42,243 nt of DNA from JBOHRE01 sp050732635 (GTDB lineage Bacteria; Gemmatimonadota; Gemmatimonadetes; Longimicrobiales; RSA9): contig JBOHRE010000020.1 of NCBI GenBank assembly GCA_050732635.1, positions 1 to 42,243 of the forward strand, written 5' to 3'. The first letter of the stretch is position 1, and each line of letters begins with the position of its first letter. Below are positions 13,900-24,971 of this stretch, piece after piece. The translations under genes were made by a program, and so were the position numbers. The notes under the pieces were generated by a model. The model was not told the DNA's origin, searched no databases, and was given only the letters and a program-made list of their open reading frames with translations.

Positions 13900-16830
13900 T
13901 CAGTAGCTCAGACGCACGCCGAGGCTGAGCGTGCGCGGGTTCGGATACACGGCGAAGTCGACACCGCGAGCGACGGTACTCAGGCCGAACATGTTGACCT
14001 CGGGATCGTAGCCGGTGTAGTCGGTCCAGGTGTACAGGTTTCGGCCGAGCAGCTCGAGCTGCAGGCTGCGGGCGCCGATGTGCCGGATCCAGTCCGCGCT
14101 CGTGTTGTAGCGAACGGACAGATCGCGCAGCTTGATGTAGTCGCCATCCTCGAGGTAGGCCTCGAAGATGCTCTGGATCCGCGTGCGCTCGGCGGCCGTG
14201 ACCTCGCCTCGCAGAAGCTGGTCGTACAGCGGCCCGGCAGCGAAGATGTCCATGATGCGCCGGGTCTGGTTCCACACCTTGTGGCCGAATGCCCCATCGA
14301 GCAGAATCGACGCCGTCCAGTTCTGAAAGAAGCGGATCTCGTTGTTGAGTGAGAGCTGGAAGTCCGGCCAGGGGCTGCCGACGTAATTCGGCGCGGCGGC
14401 GCGGACGGGGCAGCCGAGGCACGCCTGTGACGTGTCGGCCAGAATGTTCCCGGACGCATCGCGCTCGAACGCCGACATATAGAACACGCCGATCGGGTGA
14501 CCCTCCGCAACCCGGTTGTTGTAGCCGAACGTGAGGGGATCGCCCTCCATGTCCTCCATGACGTTCTCGTTCTTCGAGTAGATCAGGGCGGACGTCCAGC
14601 CGAAGCGGTCACGGTTTAGGTTCACGGTGTTGAGCTCGAGCTCGATCCCCTTGTTGCTCAGAACACCGACGTTGTCCAGGATCGACGCGAAACCGCTGCT
14701 CGGCGAGAAGGGCCGCGAGAGCAGCAGGTCCTCGGTCCGCTGATCGTAATAGGTGAAGCCGAGGCCCAAACGCTGGTCCAGCACCGCGATGTCGAAGCCG
14801 GTTTCGATCTCGCGCTGCCGCTCGGGGCGCAGCTCGGGATTGCCGACCTGGCCGCTGGGCAGCAGACCGAGCCGATCGACATTCACGGTGTTGACGTAGC
14901 GTGAAAAGCGGGCGTACGCCGCGTCGAGCGGCGGCTGGTTGCCGGCATAGCCGAGCGCTGCGCGCAGGCGCAGCTCGGCCAGCCAGGGCAGGTCGAAGCC
15001 CTCGAAGAACGGCTCTTCGGACACGACCCAGGAGCCGCTCACCTTGGGATAGAGCTGCCAGCGCTCGTCCTCGCCGAACGTCGATGAGGCATCCCAGCGC
15101 AGCGCACCGGTGAGGAACAGCCGATTGTTCCAGCCGATCTGCTGCTGGCCGAAGAAGCCGAGCGTGACTGTCTCCACGAGCGACTCCGATGCGCTCTGTA
15201 CGGCGCCGCGGACGAGCTCGGTCAGCGGTGTCAGGTCGCTGGCCGCGAGGTTCAGATTCTGCGCCTTCTGGTAGGTGTGGTTCAGACCGGCGGAGGTCGT
15301 GAAGCGCATCGGCTCGCCCAGCGCGAAGGCGTAGCTGCCAACCAGATCGTTGTTGATGAGCATGCTCCGGCGGTTGATCGAGCTCGAGCTGCCGGTCGGC
15401 GAGAGCGGCCCGCGCGGGATGAACAGAGCCGTCTCCATGTCGTATTTATCGTAGCCGAAGCGGTACTCGAGGTTGAGGTCTTCGATGGGGTTCGCACGAC
15501 CCTGCAGCGAGCCGACGAAGCGATCGACATCCTGCGGCGTGCGCCACTCGTTGACGACCGTGAGCGGGTTCGGAAAGATCAGACCCTGTTGGATGAAGCG
15601 GCCGGTCTCGGGGTCGCGCTCGCGGAGATCGACCGTCGTGGGCGTGAAGACGATCGCGGTCAGCAAGCCGCCGCCGCCCTGCTCCCCGTTGATCACGAGA
15701 TCGGTGTGACTGCGGATGTAGTTGACCCCCGCGGAGAGGTCGAGCCACTCACCGAGACGCTGATCGAGGTTCAGTCGGGTGTTCAACTTCTCATGACCGG
15801 AACCGATCATGATGCCTTCCTGATCGACCCAGTTGGCGGAGAGATAGTAGCGGGTATCGGCGGAACCGCCGGCGATCGAGCCGTAGCTGTCGGTGCTCCA
15901 GGCGTCGCGGAACAGCAGGTCCTGGTGATCGAACCGCTCCACCGGGGTGCCATCGAGATTGACCGGGGTCAGTGCAAAATCGAGGCGGGTCGGCAGCTCG
16001 CTGTGACTCAGCCGCGTCGAGGCCGTCACCTGCGTCGCGCCCGGAATGCCGCGCTTCGTGAAGATCTGGATCACGCCGTTGTTGGCGCGAGAGCCATACA
16101 ACGCGGCCGCGGCTGCGCCTTTCAGGATCTCGACTCGCTCGATGTCGTCGGGATCGAGATCGGCCAGGCGGTTCGACGGGTTGGAGCGGTAGCCGAAGTT
16201 GATCTGCTGATCGCCGTTGTTGTCGAGGATCACGCCATCGACGATGTAGAGCGGCTCGGCTCCGCCCGTGATCGAGCTGGTGCCGCGGAGTCGCACGCTC
16301 ACGCCGCCGCCGGGTGTGCCGGTATTGGAGGTGATGAACGCGCCGGCAACTTTGCCTTGGAGGGCCTGATCGATCGTGACGGCGGGAGATTCGGTCAGAT
16401 CCTGCCCGCTCACCTGCGAGACGCTGTTGCCGAGCGCGCGGACGGCCGTCGGCGCAGCCGTGCCGGTCACGACGACCGCTTCCAGCTCCAGCGCGGTCTC
16501 GCGCAGCAGGATGTCCGCGACGTTGACCAGCCTGTCGTCGGCGAGCGTGACCTGCTGACTGGCGGAGCCGCGACCAATAAAGCTCGCAATGACCGTGTAG
16601 GTGCCGGCGCTCAACTGCGCGCGCAGCGAATACGCACCGTTATTGTCGGAGAAGGCGCCGATTTCCGTGCCCTCGACGACCACCTGCGCGCCGGCAATGC
16701 CCTGGCCGCTGGCCGCGTCGCGGACCCGGCCGAAGATCGTGTATTGGTCCTGCGCAGCCGCCGGCGCCACACAGGCAAGAGTCGCGGCCAGGATTGCGCC
16801 ACGGCGCAGCCAGCTTCCTCTGCCCATCAT
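13900..16830 (-). CDS. SusC/RagA-family TonB-linked outer-membrane transporter
   Basis: The 976-residue product has an N-terminal signal peptide (cleavage near CVAPAAAQD). A carboxypeptidase-regulatory-like beta domain follows (FGRVRDAASGQGIAGAQVVVEG, about residues 33-110). The plug then carries TPGGGVSVRLRGTSSITGGAEPLYIVDGV and the SusC hallmark VEILKGAAAAALYGSRANNGVIQI, and a long beta-barrel ends LSLGVRLSY. It imports bound ligand through the outer membrane using TonB energy, together with the SusD partner directly downstream. The ATG is preceded by GAGGAG. The ligand is unknown. Confidence 0.95.
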   Translation of the reverse strand: MMGRGSWLRRGAILAATLACVAPAAAQDQYTIFGRVRDAASGQGIAGAQVVVEGTEIGAFSDNNGAYSLRAQLSAGTYTVIASFIGRGSASQQVTLADDRLVNVADILLRETALELEAVVVTGTAAPTAVRALGNSVSQVSGQDLTESPAVTIDQALQGKVAGAFITSNTGTPGGGVSVRLRGTSSITGGAEPLYIVDGVILDNNGDQQINFGYRSNPSNRLADLDPDDIERVEILKGAAAAALYGSRANNGVIQIFTKRGIPGATQVTASTRLSHSELPTRLDFALTPVNLDGTPVERFDHQDLLFRDAWSTDSYGSIAGGSADTRYYLSANWVDQEGIMIGSGHEKLNTRLNLDQRLGEWLDLSAGVNYIRSHTDLVINGEQGGGGLLTAIVFTPTTVDLRERDPETGRFIQQGLIFPNPLTVVNEWRTPQDVDRFVGSLQGRANPIEDLNLEYRFGYDKYDMETALFIPRGPLSPTGSSSSINRRSMLINNDLVGSYAFALGEPMRFTTSAGLNHTYQKAQNLNLAASDLTPLTELVRGAVQSASESLVETVTLGFFGQQQIGWNNRLFLTGALRWDASSTFGEDERWQLYPKVSGSWVVSEEPFFEGFDLPWLAELRLRAALGYAGNQPPLDAAYARFSRYVNTVNVDRLGLLPSGQVGNPELRPERQREIETGFDIAVLDQRLGLGFTYYDQRTEDLLLSRPFSPSSGFASILDNVGVLSNKGIELELNTVNLNRDRFGWTSALIYSKNENVMEDMEGDPLTFGYNNRVAEGHPIGVFYMSAFERDASGNILADTSQACLGCPVRAAAPNYVGSPWPDFQLSLNNEIRFFQNWTASILLDGAFGHKVWNQTRRIMDIFAAGPLYDQLLRGEVTAAERTRIQSIFEAYLEDGDYIKLRDLSVRYNTSADWIRHIGARSLQLELLGRNLYTWTDYTGYDPEVNMFGLSTVARGVDFAVYPNPRTLSLGVRLSY

Positions 16831-16963
16831 ATCGACTCCTCGGTGAGGTGTTGCAATGCCACGGAGATACCTGCCGCGGACCGAGGGTGTCCGCGTGTCC
16901 TGGTTCAGAACGGCCGAATCGTATCGGGCGTGACAGGCGCACGCAACAAAGCGAGGCGCTCTC

Positions 16964-17160
16964 TCACTCGCGGACCAGCTCGACGCGCTGGCGCGGGTAG
17001 GCGGGGATGATCCGCTCGTCTTCGGCGAACGCGGCGCTCCGCTCGTAGACGCCGAAGCGGTACGGGCGTCGGCGCGCAGTACGCGCGGTGCGGGACGGGT
17101 GCCGGTCGCGCCCGGCGGTGGGCGTGCGCGGCCGGCGGTACGAGCGTCGCCGATCCGGTC

Positions 17161-17164
<4 letters not shown>
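16964..17164 (-). CDS. Possible small basic protein coupled to acnA
   Basis: A GTG at 17164 overlaps the acnA stop (GTGA), opening a 66-codon frame. The first half is Arg/Pro-rich and unconvincing. The second half (RFGVYERSAAFAEDERIIPAYPRQRVELVRE) reads like real protein with balanced composition. No family is recognised. If it is not a gene, the 330 bases between susC and acnA hold nothing else seen. Confidence 0.3.
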
Positions 17165-20007
<2,843 letters not shown>

Positions 20008-20045
20008 GTCTGCATCCCGTGGCTGTTTCACTGCTGGATCGGTCG

Positions 20046-20051
20046 TATAAT
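20046..20051 (+). promoter_or_regulatory. Candidate -10 box for the aminotransferase
   Basis: A consensus TATAAT lies 80 bases upstream of the aminotransferase ATG in the divergent region shared with acnA. The matching -35 (around CTGTTT, 20023-20028, 17-base spacing) is weak. Confidence 0.45.
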
Positions 20052-20130
20052 GCGGGTCCTTGGGCGTCGGGGCAAAAGAGGTTCCCGACCCCTGTCCTGC
20101 TCCCTGCGTCGTGGATGTCGAGGAGAGCGC

Positions 20131-21309
20131 ATGACCTCTGATGTTTCCCGCCGCGCGCGGCGCGTCGCGCAGCGTACGGAGAGCTTCACGGAGTCCGTGA
20201 TCCGCGAGATGACGCGGATCGCGGTCGAGCATGACGCCATCAATCTCGCTCAGGGCTTCCCCGACTTCCCCGCGCCGGAGCTGCTGAAGGAGGCCGCGTG
20301 CGCGGCGATCCGCGGCGACATCAACCAGTACGCCGTGACGTGGGGCTCGCCGCGTCTGCGGCGGGCGCTGGTCGAGAAGTACGCGGCCTTCTACGCGCTG
20401 GAGGTGGACGGCGAGCGGGAGCTGACGGTCACGTGCGGCGCGACCGAAGCGATGGCGGCGGCGCTGCTCGCGGTCGTGGACCCGGGCGAGGAGGTGATCG
20501 TCTTCGAGCCGTTCTACGAGAACTATGGTCCGGACGCGATTCTCTGCGGCGCGAGTCCCGTGTACGTGCCACTGGATCCGTCGAGCGGCCCGGATCTGGA
20601 GCGGTTGAGCGCGGCGTTCTCCGAACGCACGCGCGTGATCATCATCAATACACCGAACAACCCTGGCGGCTGGGTGTTCTCACGAGTGGAGCTCGAGGCG
20701 ATCGCGGAGCTGTGTCTGCGTCATGATGTCATTGCGGTCACGGATGAGATCTACGAGCACATCCTATACGACGGCGAGCACATTCCGCTCGCGTCCCTCG
20801 CCGGTATGCGTGAGCGGACGATCACGATCAGCGGTTTCTCGAAGACGTTCAGCGTGACCGGCTGGCGGGTCGGTACCATGCTCGCGCCACCGGCGCTGAC
20901 GGCCGCGATCCGGAAGGTGCACGACTTCCTGACCGTGGGCGCGCCCGCGCCGCTGCAGGACGCATGTGCGGCGGGCGTCGAGCAGCTCGACGCGCGCTAT
21001 TACGCGGCGCTGGCCGAGGCCTACCGCGAGCGCCGGGATCTACTGGTTGCTGCGCTCCAGGCCGCGGGGTTCGATTGTACCGCGCCGCGTGGCGCGTACT
21101 ACGTACTGGCAGAGTTCTCGGCGATCTCGGATCTCGACGACGTCGCGTTCTCCCGCTGGCTGACGCGGGAAGTCGGTGTCGCGCCGGTGCCGGGCTCGAG
21201 CTTCTACAGTCAGCCGGCGGCCGGCCGTGGTCGCGTGCGGTTCGCGTTCTGCAAGCGGCTGGAGACGCTCGAGCAGGCGGGCGAGCGGCTGCGCGCGCTA
21301 GGCGCCTAG
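20131..21309 (+). CDS. Class I PLP-dependent aminotransferase (kynurenine/methionine aminotransferase-like)
   Basis: The ATG at 20131 is preceded by AGGAG with six-base spacing and gives 392 residues. Motifs are NLAQGFPDFPAPELL, TCGATEAMAAALLAVVDPGEEVIVFEPFYENY, INTPNNPGGWVFS, VTDEIYEHILYD and ISGFSKTFSVTGWRVG, the last holding the PLP lysine. FPDFPAPE and the 'FYENY' segment match the KAT/MtnE-like branch (Ybdl/CCBL-type), which transaminates methionine, aromatic amino acids or kynurenine. It is cytoplasmic. The exact substrate remains open. Confidence 0.92.
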   Translation: MTSDVSRRARRVAQRTESFTESVIREMTRIAVEHDAINLAQGFPDFPAPELLKEAACAAIRGDINQYAVTWGSPRLRRALVEKYAAFYALEVDGERELTVTCGATEAMAAALLAVVDPGEEVIVFEPFYENYGPDAILCGASPVYVPLDPSSGPDLERLSAAFSERTRVIIINTPNNPGGWVFSRVELEAIAELCLRHDVIAVTDEIYEHILYDGEHIPLASLAGMRERTITISGFSKTFSVTGWRVGTMLAPPALTAAIRKVHDFLTVGAPAPLQDACAAGVEQLDARYYAALAEAYRERRDLLVAALQAAGFDCTAPRGAYYVLAEFSAISDLDDVAFSRWLTREVGVAPVPGSSFYSQPAAGRGRVRFAFCKRLETLEQAGERLRALGA

Positions 21310-21393
21310 CCCATGAGGTACGGCGGAGCCTCGCGGAAGCGGTGACCGACGCCTACGCCTGCGCGGTGCGCAGCCGGGCGTGGGGTAGGCCGC

Positions 21394-21786
21394 TCAGCGA
21401 CCGGCCGCGGCCGGGTCACGCCTGAGGGCGAGCCGGCTGCCGAGCGCGCCGCCGGCGCAGCCGCCGATCAGCGCGAGCGCGAGCGCGCTGAGCGCGATGG
21501 CGAAGCCGCTGAGCACATCGTAGCGCAGCGACATGGGCGCGACGAATCCGAGAATGACCATTGCCGGCACGCCGATCTCGAGGCCCCACTCCCAGCCGCG
21601 GCCCGGGCGCAGGAACCCGAATACGGCGCCGAAAGCGAGGTACATCAGCACCACCGCGCCCATGCGCCAGGCGAGCTCAGCGGCGAGAGGCAGCCTCGGA
21701 TCGGGAAAAACGAGCAGGTACGAGGCGGCTGCCGGCAGGATGCCGACAACAATGGCGCTGAGCCTCCACAGTGACGAGCGTTTCAT
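21394..21786 (-). CDS. Small multi-span membrane protein
   Basis: From the ATG at 21786 the product is 130 residues. There are four probable transmembrane helices: LSAIVVGILPAAASYLLVF, MGAVVLMYLAFGAVFGFL, IGVPAMVILGFVAPM and GFAIALSALALALIGGC. The tail is short and basic. No family or motif is recognised. It is convergent with the aminotransferase; the stop codon lies 84 bases from that gene's end. Longer upstream in-frame extension is Arg/Cys-rich and was rejected as the start. Confidence 0.65.
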   Translation of the reverse strand: MKRSSLWRLSAIVVGILPAAASYLLVFPDPRLPLAAELAWRMGAVVLMYLAFGAVFGFLRPGRGWEWGLEIGVPAMVILGFVAPMSLRYDVLSGFAIALSALALALIGGCAGGALGSRLALRRDPAAAGR

Positions 21787-21903
21787 GGCGCCAGAAGATG
21801 TGTCGGCAAGGTCGTTCGGACAAGCTCGCACACTGTTTGCTTCAGGACTCCGTCGACCGTGGCGGCACGGCCGACGCGGCGATTCCCGGACGCAGGAGGT
21901 CCA

Positions 21904-22059
21904 ATGCTCGGCAAGCTCGCAAAGCTGGTCGCGTACGCCAAGATGCCGCGCCGCACATTCGCCCTGTTCCATCCGATCAAGGCGGCGAAGCTCGGCGTGG
22001 CGTACCTGATCGGCCGAAAGCTGTTCAGGAGCGGCAAGGACACGCCACCCTCGAGCTGA
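21904..22059 (+). CDS. Small basic protein, 51 residues
   Basis: The ATG at 21904 follows a very good ribosome site (CAGGAGGT, 4-5 bases away). The 51-residue product (MLGKLAKLVAYAKMPRRTF then IKAAKLGVAYLIGRKLF) is basic, with two amphipathic helix-like stretches, suggesting membrane-surface or nucleic-acid association. No family is recognised. The strong ribosome site and balanced composition are the reasons for calling it a gene. Confidence 0.6.
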   Translation: MLGKLAKLVAYAKMPRRTFALFHPIKAAKLGVAYLIGRKLFRSGKDTPPSS

Positions 22060-22104
22060 ACGACGAGCTGGTCAGTGCGCTGGGCGTAAGCCCAGGCCAC
22101 CCCT

Positions 22105-22998
22105 CTAGCCGCCCCGCTGCCAGAACTGGATCTGGTCGTTGCGCAGTAGCGGCACGAGCAGGCGGTCACGCGATTGGTCCGCCGCGATGTCGGCAGGACC
22201 GGGGGTCTGGAATGCCGGCAGCAGGCGGTCACCACTCACCATGAAAACGGCATTGTCGGACAGAGATGAGACGAAGAGCCGGTCACCGAGCCGCGCGAGG
22301 CCGTCCAGCCCGCCGACTCCGGTCGCAAGCACGCTCGGCGGCTCGCCCGAGGTCGGGTCCCAGACGGCGATCGTGCTGTCCTCGAATGATGCGATCAGCA
22401 GCCCTTCGCTCTCCTCATCCCAGAGCAACCCGTTCGGCGAGCTCAACGTCTCCGAATCACCGACGGTCGAGACCTCCCGCCCGGGCGAGATTCGGAACAG
22501 CCGCTCGAGCCGCGTATCGCTCGCGTACAGGGCACCGTCGGGCGTGAGCGCCAGATCGTTGAGAAACTCCGCGCCCGTCGCGCTCAGATCGAAGCCGCCC
22601 GCAGCTTCGCCGGACCAGCGGCTGAAGGCCTTGACGCCATCGAGGTCGGCCACCCAGAGCGTGTTGCCGACAATCGCCATGCCTTTGGGCGCGTGCAGGT
22701 CGACCCCGTGGCGACCGCCGCGGACGAAGCCGAGAGAGTCGATCGTGCCGTCGGGGCTGACGCGGCTGATGAATCCGTTGTTGTCCCGTTCGGCAGCGTC
22801 GCCTGCGATGTTGCTGACGAAGTAGACGTCCTGCTCGGGATCGTGGATCACGGACTCCGGCGCGTCGAAGCCGGGAACGGTCATCACGAGGCGCCAGCTC
22901 GCGTCATCGGCATCGCTCCCGCACGCGCCGCTGCCCAGCGCAAGCACGATGGCGCATACGCGCCGGAACGCGTACCCTCGACCTGTCCGCTTCGACAT
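22105..22998 (-). CDS. SMP-30/gluconolactonase-like beta-propeller, probable lipoprotein
   Basis: The 297-residue protein starts at the ATG at 22998. Its N-terminal signal (RVCAIVLALGSGACGSD) is likely lipid-modified, though the lipobox is atypical. The rest is a six-bladed beta-propeller of the SMP-30/NHL type: APESVIHDPEQDVYFVSNI, APKGMAIVGNTLWVADLDGV, FLNDLALTPDGALYASDT and SSPNGLLWDEESEGLLIASF. Catalytic activity is not established, because many such extracytoplasmic proteins lack the metal site. It sits 44 bases upstream of a LEA14-like lipoprotein gene on the same strand that reads into it. Confidence 0.8.
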   Translation of the reverse strand: MSKRTGRGYAFRRVCAIVLALGSGACGSDADDASWRLVMTVPGFDAPESVIHDPEQDVYFVSNIAGDAAERDNNGFISRVSPDGTIDSLGFVRGGRHGVDLHAPKGMAIVGNTLWVADLDGVKAFSRWSGEAAGGFDLSATGAEFLNDLALTPDGALYASDTRLERLFRISPGREVSTVGDSETLSSPNGLLWDEESEGLLIASFEDSTIAVWDPTSGEPPSVLATGVGGLDGLARLGDRLFVSSLSDNAVFMVSGDRLLPAFQTPGPADIAADQSRDRLLVPLLRNDQIQFWQRGG

Positions 22999-23042
22999 TC
23001 CGAGCCTCCAAGGCATTGGGGAGCGAGGCGCGCGCGGAACGC

Positions 23043-23561
23043 TCACCGGCGCACAGCCACATCCCCGCGGAGCAGCGTTTCCGGCCCGAACGTGGGCTGA
23101 CCGAGCGCGCCGGCGTCGACAGTGACAGTGCCGTCCAGCCGGTAATCGAGCGTGGAGCCTGCGAACCACCGTCGCGCCAGGTCGGCCAGGTCGGGAAGAT
23201 CGGCAAAGCCGAGCCGGATGTCGAGCGGCACGACCGTGTCACCGGCGGCCGGCAGCGGCAGACCCAGCGGCAGATCGACCGCGGCGGCTCGCGTCCCTTC
23301 CATGTATAACGTACCGTCCAGCGCGGTCAGCGTGATGCCGAGCGGGTTCGGATTCTGCACTCGCGCCCACAGCCGCAGCGCAGCGCCGCCCAGCGGCTGG
23401 TCGGCCGACGGCCCCAGCAGACGGAGCTCGGCGGTGCGCCCATCGGCAACCTCGAAGATCGGCGCACGGATGACATCACCGAGGCCGAGTCCGGCGCAGG
23501 CCATGAGCAGCGGTATCGTCGTGAACGCGGCAGTGCGGCGTTCGAACAGAGACGGTTTCAT
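23043..23561 (-). CDS. LEA14/WHy-domain lipoprotein
   Basis: The 172-residue product from the ATG at 23561 has a clear lipobox (LLMAC) near residue 20. LRLWARVQNPNPLGITLTALDGTLYMEG is the hallmark of the water-stress/hypersensitivity (WHy, LEA_2) fold, with DTVVPLDIRLGF as the later strand. Bacterial members are small desiccation- or stress-linked beta-sandwich proteins at the cell envelope. It is the first gene of a likely two-gene unit with the SMP-30-like gene. A long near-perfect inverted repeat lies immediately upstream, within its presumed 5' leader. Confidence 0.85.
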   Translation of the reverse strand: MKPSLFERRTAAFTTIPLLMACAGLGLGDVIRAPIFEVADGRTAELRLLGPSADQPLGGAALRLWARVQNPNPLGITLTALDGTLYMEGTRAAAVDLPLGLPLPAAGDTVVPLDIRLGFADLPDLADLARRWFAGSTLDYRLDGTVTVDAGALGQPTFGPETLLRGDVAVRR

Positions 23562-23567
23562 TGAAAC

Positions 23568-23662
23568 GTTGATGGTTGATGGTTGATGGTTGATGGTGCG
23601 CCGGTGGCCCGCGATGCAGCTTCCCGGCCAAAACCACCAACCACCAACCATCGACCATCAAC
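23568..23662. repeat. Inverted pair of GTTGATG heptamer arrays
   Basis: The left arm (23568-23597) is GTTGATG repeated four times plus GT. The right arm (23633-23662) is its reverse complement at 27 of 30 positions, separated by 35 bases. The whole can fold into a 30-bp hairpin. It lies between the divergent LEA14-like and App1-like genes, starting six bases upstream of the LEA14 start codon. Confidence 0.9.
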
Positions 23663-23732
23663 GGGGGGAGGGATGGGGGAGGCGGCAGGGCTGGGGACGG
23701 CGCGCCTCATGCATGGCGCTCAGGAGCAGTGG

Positions 23733-24971
23733 ATGACGGAAGAGAGAGCACGATCGGAGCCTCGGGCGTCGGCGCTCGGACGAGCTGCGGGCGCTGCGTT
23801 GCGCGCTCTGCGGCAGTTCGGGGGCGAGTCGCCGATCCACATCCTGCCGTATCGTGGCTACGGCCGACCCGACAGCCTGTTCGTGCGCGGTCGCGTGCTG
23901 GAGGATCCGGGTATCGGCCCAGCCGGCAAAGGTGACCCGTGGTGGCGCAACGTGATTTCGACGTACAAGCGGATCGACAGTGACGAGATTCCGGGCGCCG
24001 GCGTGCGTGTCTCGGCGGGCGACGCGACGCTCGACCTCGTGTCGGATGCCGAAGGGTTCTTCGAGGGCTGGATCCGGCCTGCGCCGCCGTTGGACGCGAA
24101 TCTCCTGTGGCACGATGTGGGAATCGAGCTGACGCACCCGGTGCGTGCCGGCGCAGCGCACGCGCGCACGCACGGCCGCGTGCTGGTACCGCCACGCGGG
24201 GCGCATTTTGCCGTGATCAGCGACCTCGATGACACGGTGATCCGGACGCATGCGACCGATCTGCTGCGCATGCTGCGCGAGGTCCTGTTCGGCAATGTGC
24301 ACACGCGACTGCCGTTCGATGGTGTAGCCGCGTTCTACCGCGCCTTGCACGCGGGCACGCACGAGCCGGCGGGCGGCATTGTGAATCCGATCTTCTACGT
24401 CTCGAGCTCGCCCTGGAACCTGTATGACATCGTGTTCGAGTTCCTGGAGATCCACCGGATCCCGGTCGGGCCGCTCGAGTTGCGCGATTGGGGCATCCGC
24501 AAGCTGACCGGTGTACCGTTCCGCCACCGCGCGCACAAGCGTGAGGCAATCGAGCGTGTGCTCGCGACGTATCCGGATCTGCCATTCATCCTCATCGGCG
24601 ACAGCGGTCAGCAGGATCCGGAGATCTATCACGAGGTCGTGCACGACTTCCCCGACCGCATTTTTGCGGTCTACATTCGCAACGTGACCGAGGCTGCGGA
24701 ACGCTCGTCGCGCATCCAGTCGCTGGCGGACGAGATCCTGCGTGCGGGCAGCACACTGGTCCTGGCGGACGACACCGCGGCATTGGCCGAGCACGCGGCC
24801 GAGCAGGGCTGGATCAGCGCACTGGACGAGCAGGACGTGCGCGCCGAGGCCGCCGAGGACACGGCCGCGAAGGCGGCGGGTGCGCCGGGTGCGCGCCGTG
24901 GCGAGCGGCCCACGGCGACGGTCCGGGTGGAACGCCGCGCGGTTCCCAGGGACGCGGCCAGGACACCATGA
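23733..24971 (+). CDS. App1-type phosphatidate phosphatase family protein (DUF2183)
   Basis: The ATG at 23733 is chosen because AGGAG lies seven bases upstream; ATGs at 23673 and 23709 are alternatives. The 412-residue product has a beta-rich N-terminal domain (HILPYRGYGRPDSLFVRGRV..). The HAD-like catalytic domain follows, with FAVISDLDDTVIRT (the DxDxT nucleophile motif), IFYVSSSPWNLYDI and PFILIGDSGQQDPEIY. The family hydrolyses phosphatidate in yeast App1; bacterial substrates are unproven. The C-terminal ~60 residues are Ala/Glu/Arg-rich and probably disordered. It overlaps the M15 peptidase gene by four bases (ATGA), so the two are co-translated. Confidence 0.88.
   Translation: MTEERARSEPRASALGRAAGAALRALRQFGGESPIHILPYRGYGRPDSLFVRGRVLEDPGIGPAGKGDPWWRNVISTYKRIDSDEIPGAGVRVSAGDATLDLVSDAEGFFEGWIRPAPPLDANLLWHDVGIELTHPVRAGAAHARTHGRVLVPPRGAHFAVISDLDDTVIRTHATDLLRMLREVLFGNVHTRLPFDGVAAFYRALHAGTHEPAGGIVNPIFYVSSSPWNLYDIVFEFLEIHRIPVGPLELRDWGIRKLTGVPFRHRAHKREAIERVLATYPDLPFILIGDSGQQDPEIYHEVVHDFPDRIFAVYIRNVTEAAERSSRIQSLADEILRAGSTLVLADDTAALAEHAAEQGWISALDEQDVRAEAAEDTAAKAAGAPGARRGERPTATVRVERRAVPRDAARTP

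Noticed and set aside
15277..17010. Plus-strand ORF of 577 codons
   Set aside because: It is antisense to SusC, which is complete and motif-rich on the minus strand.
23568..23662. CRISPR-like array
   Set aside because: Units are contiguous seven-base repeats with no spacers, and no cas gene is present.
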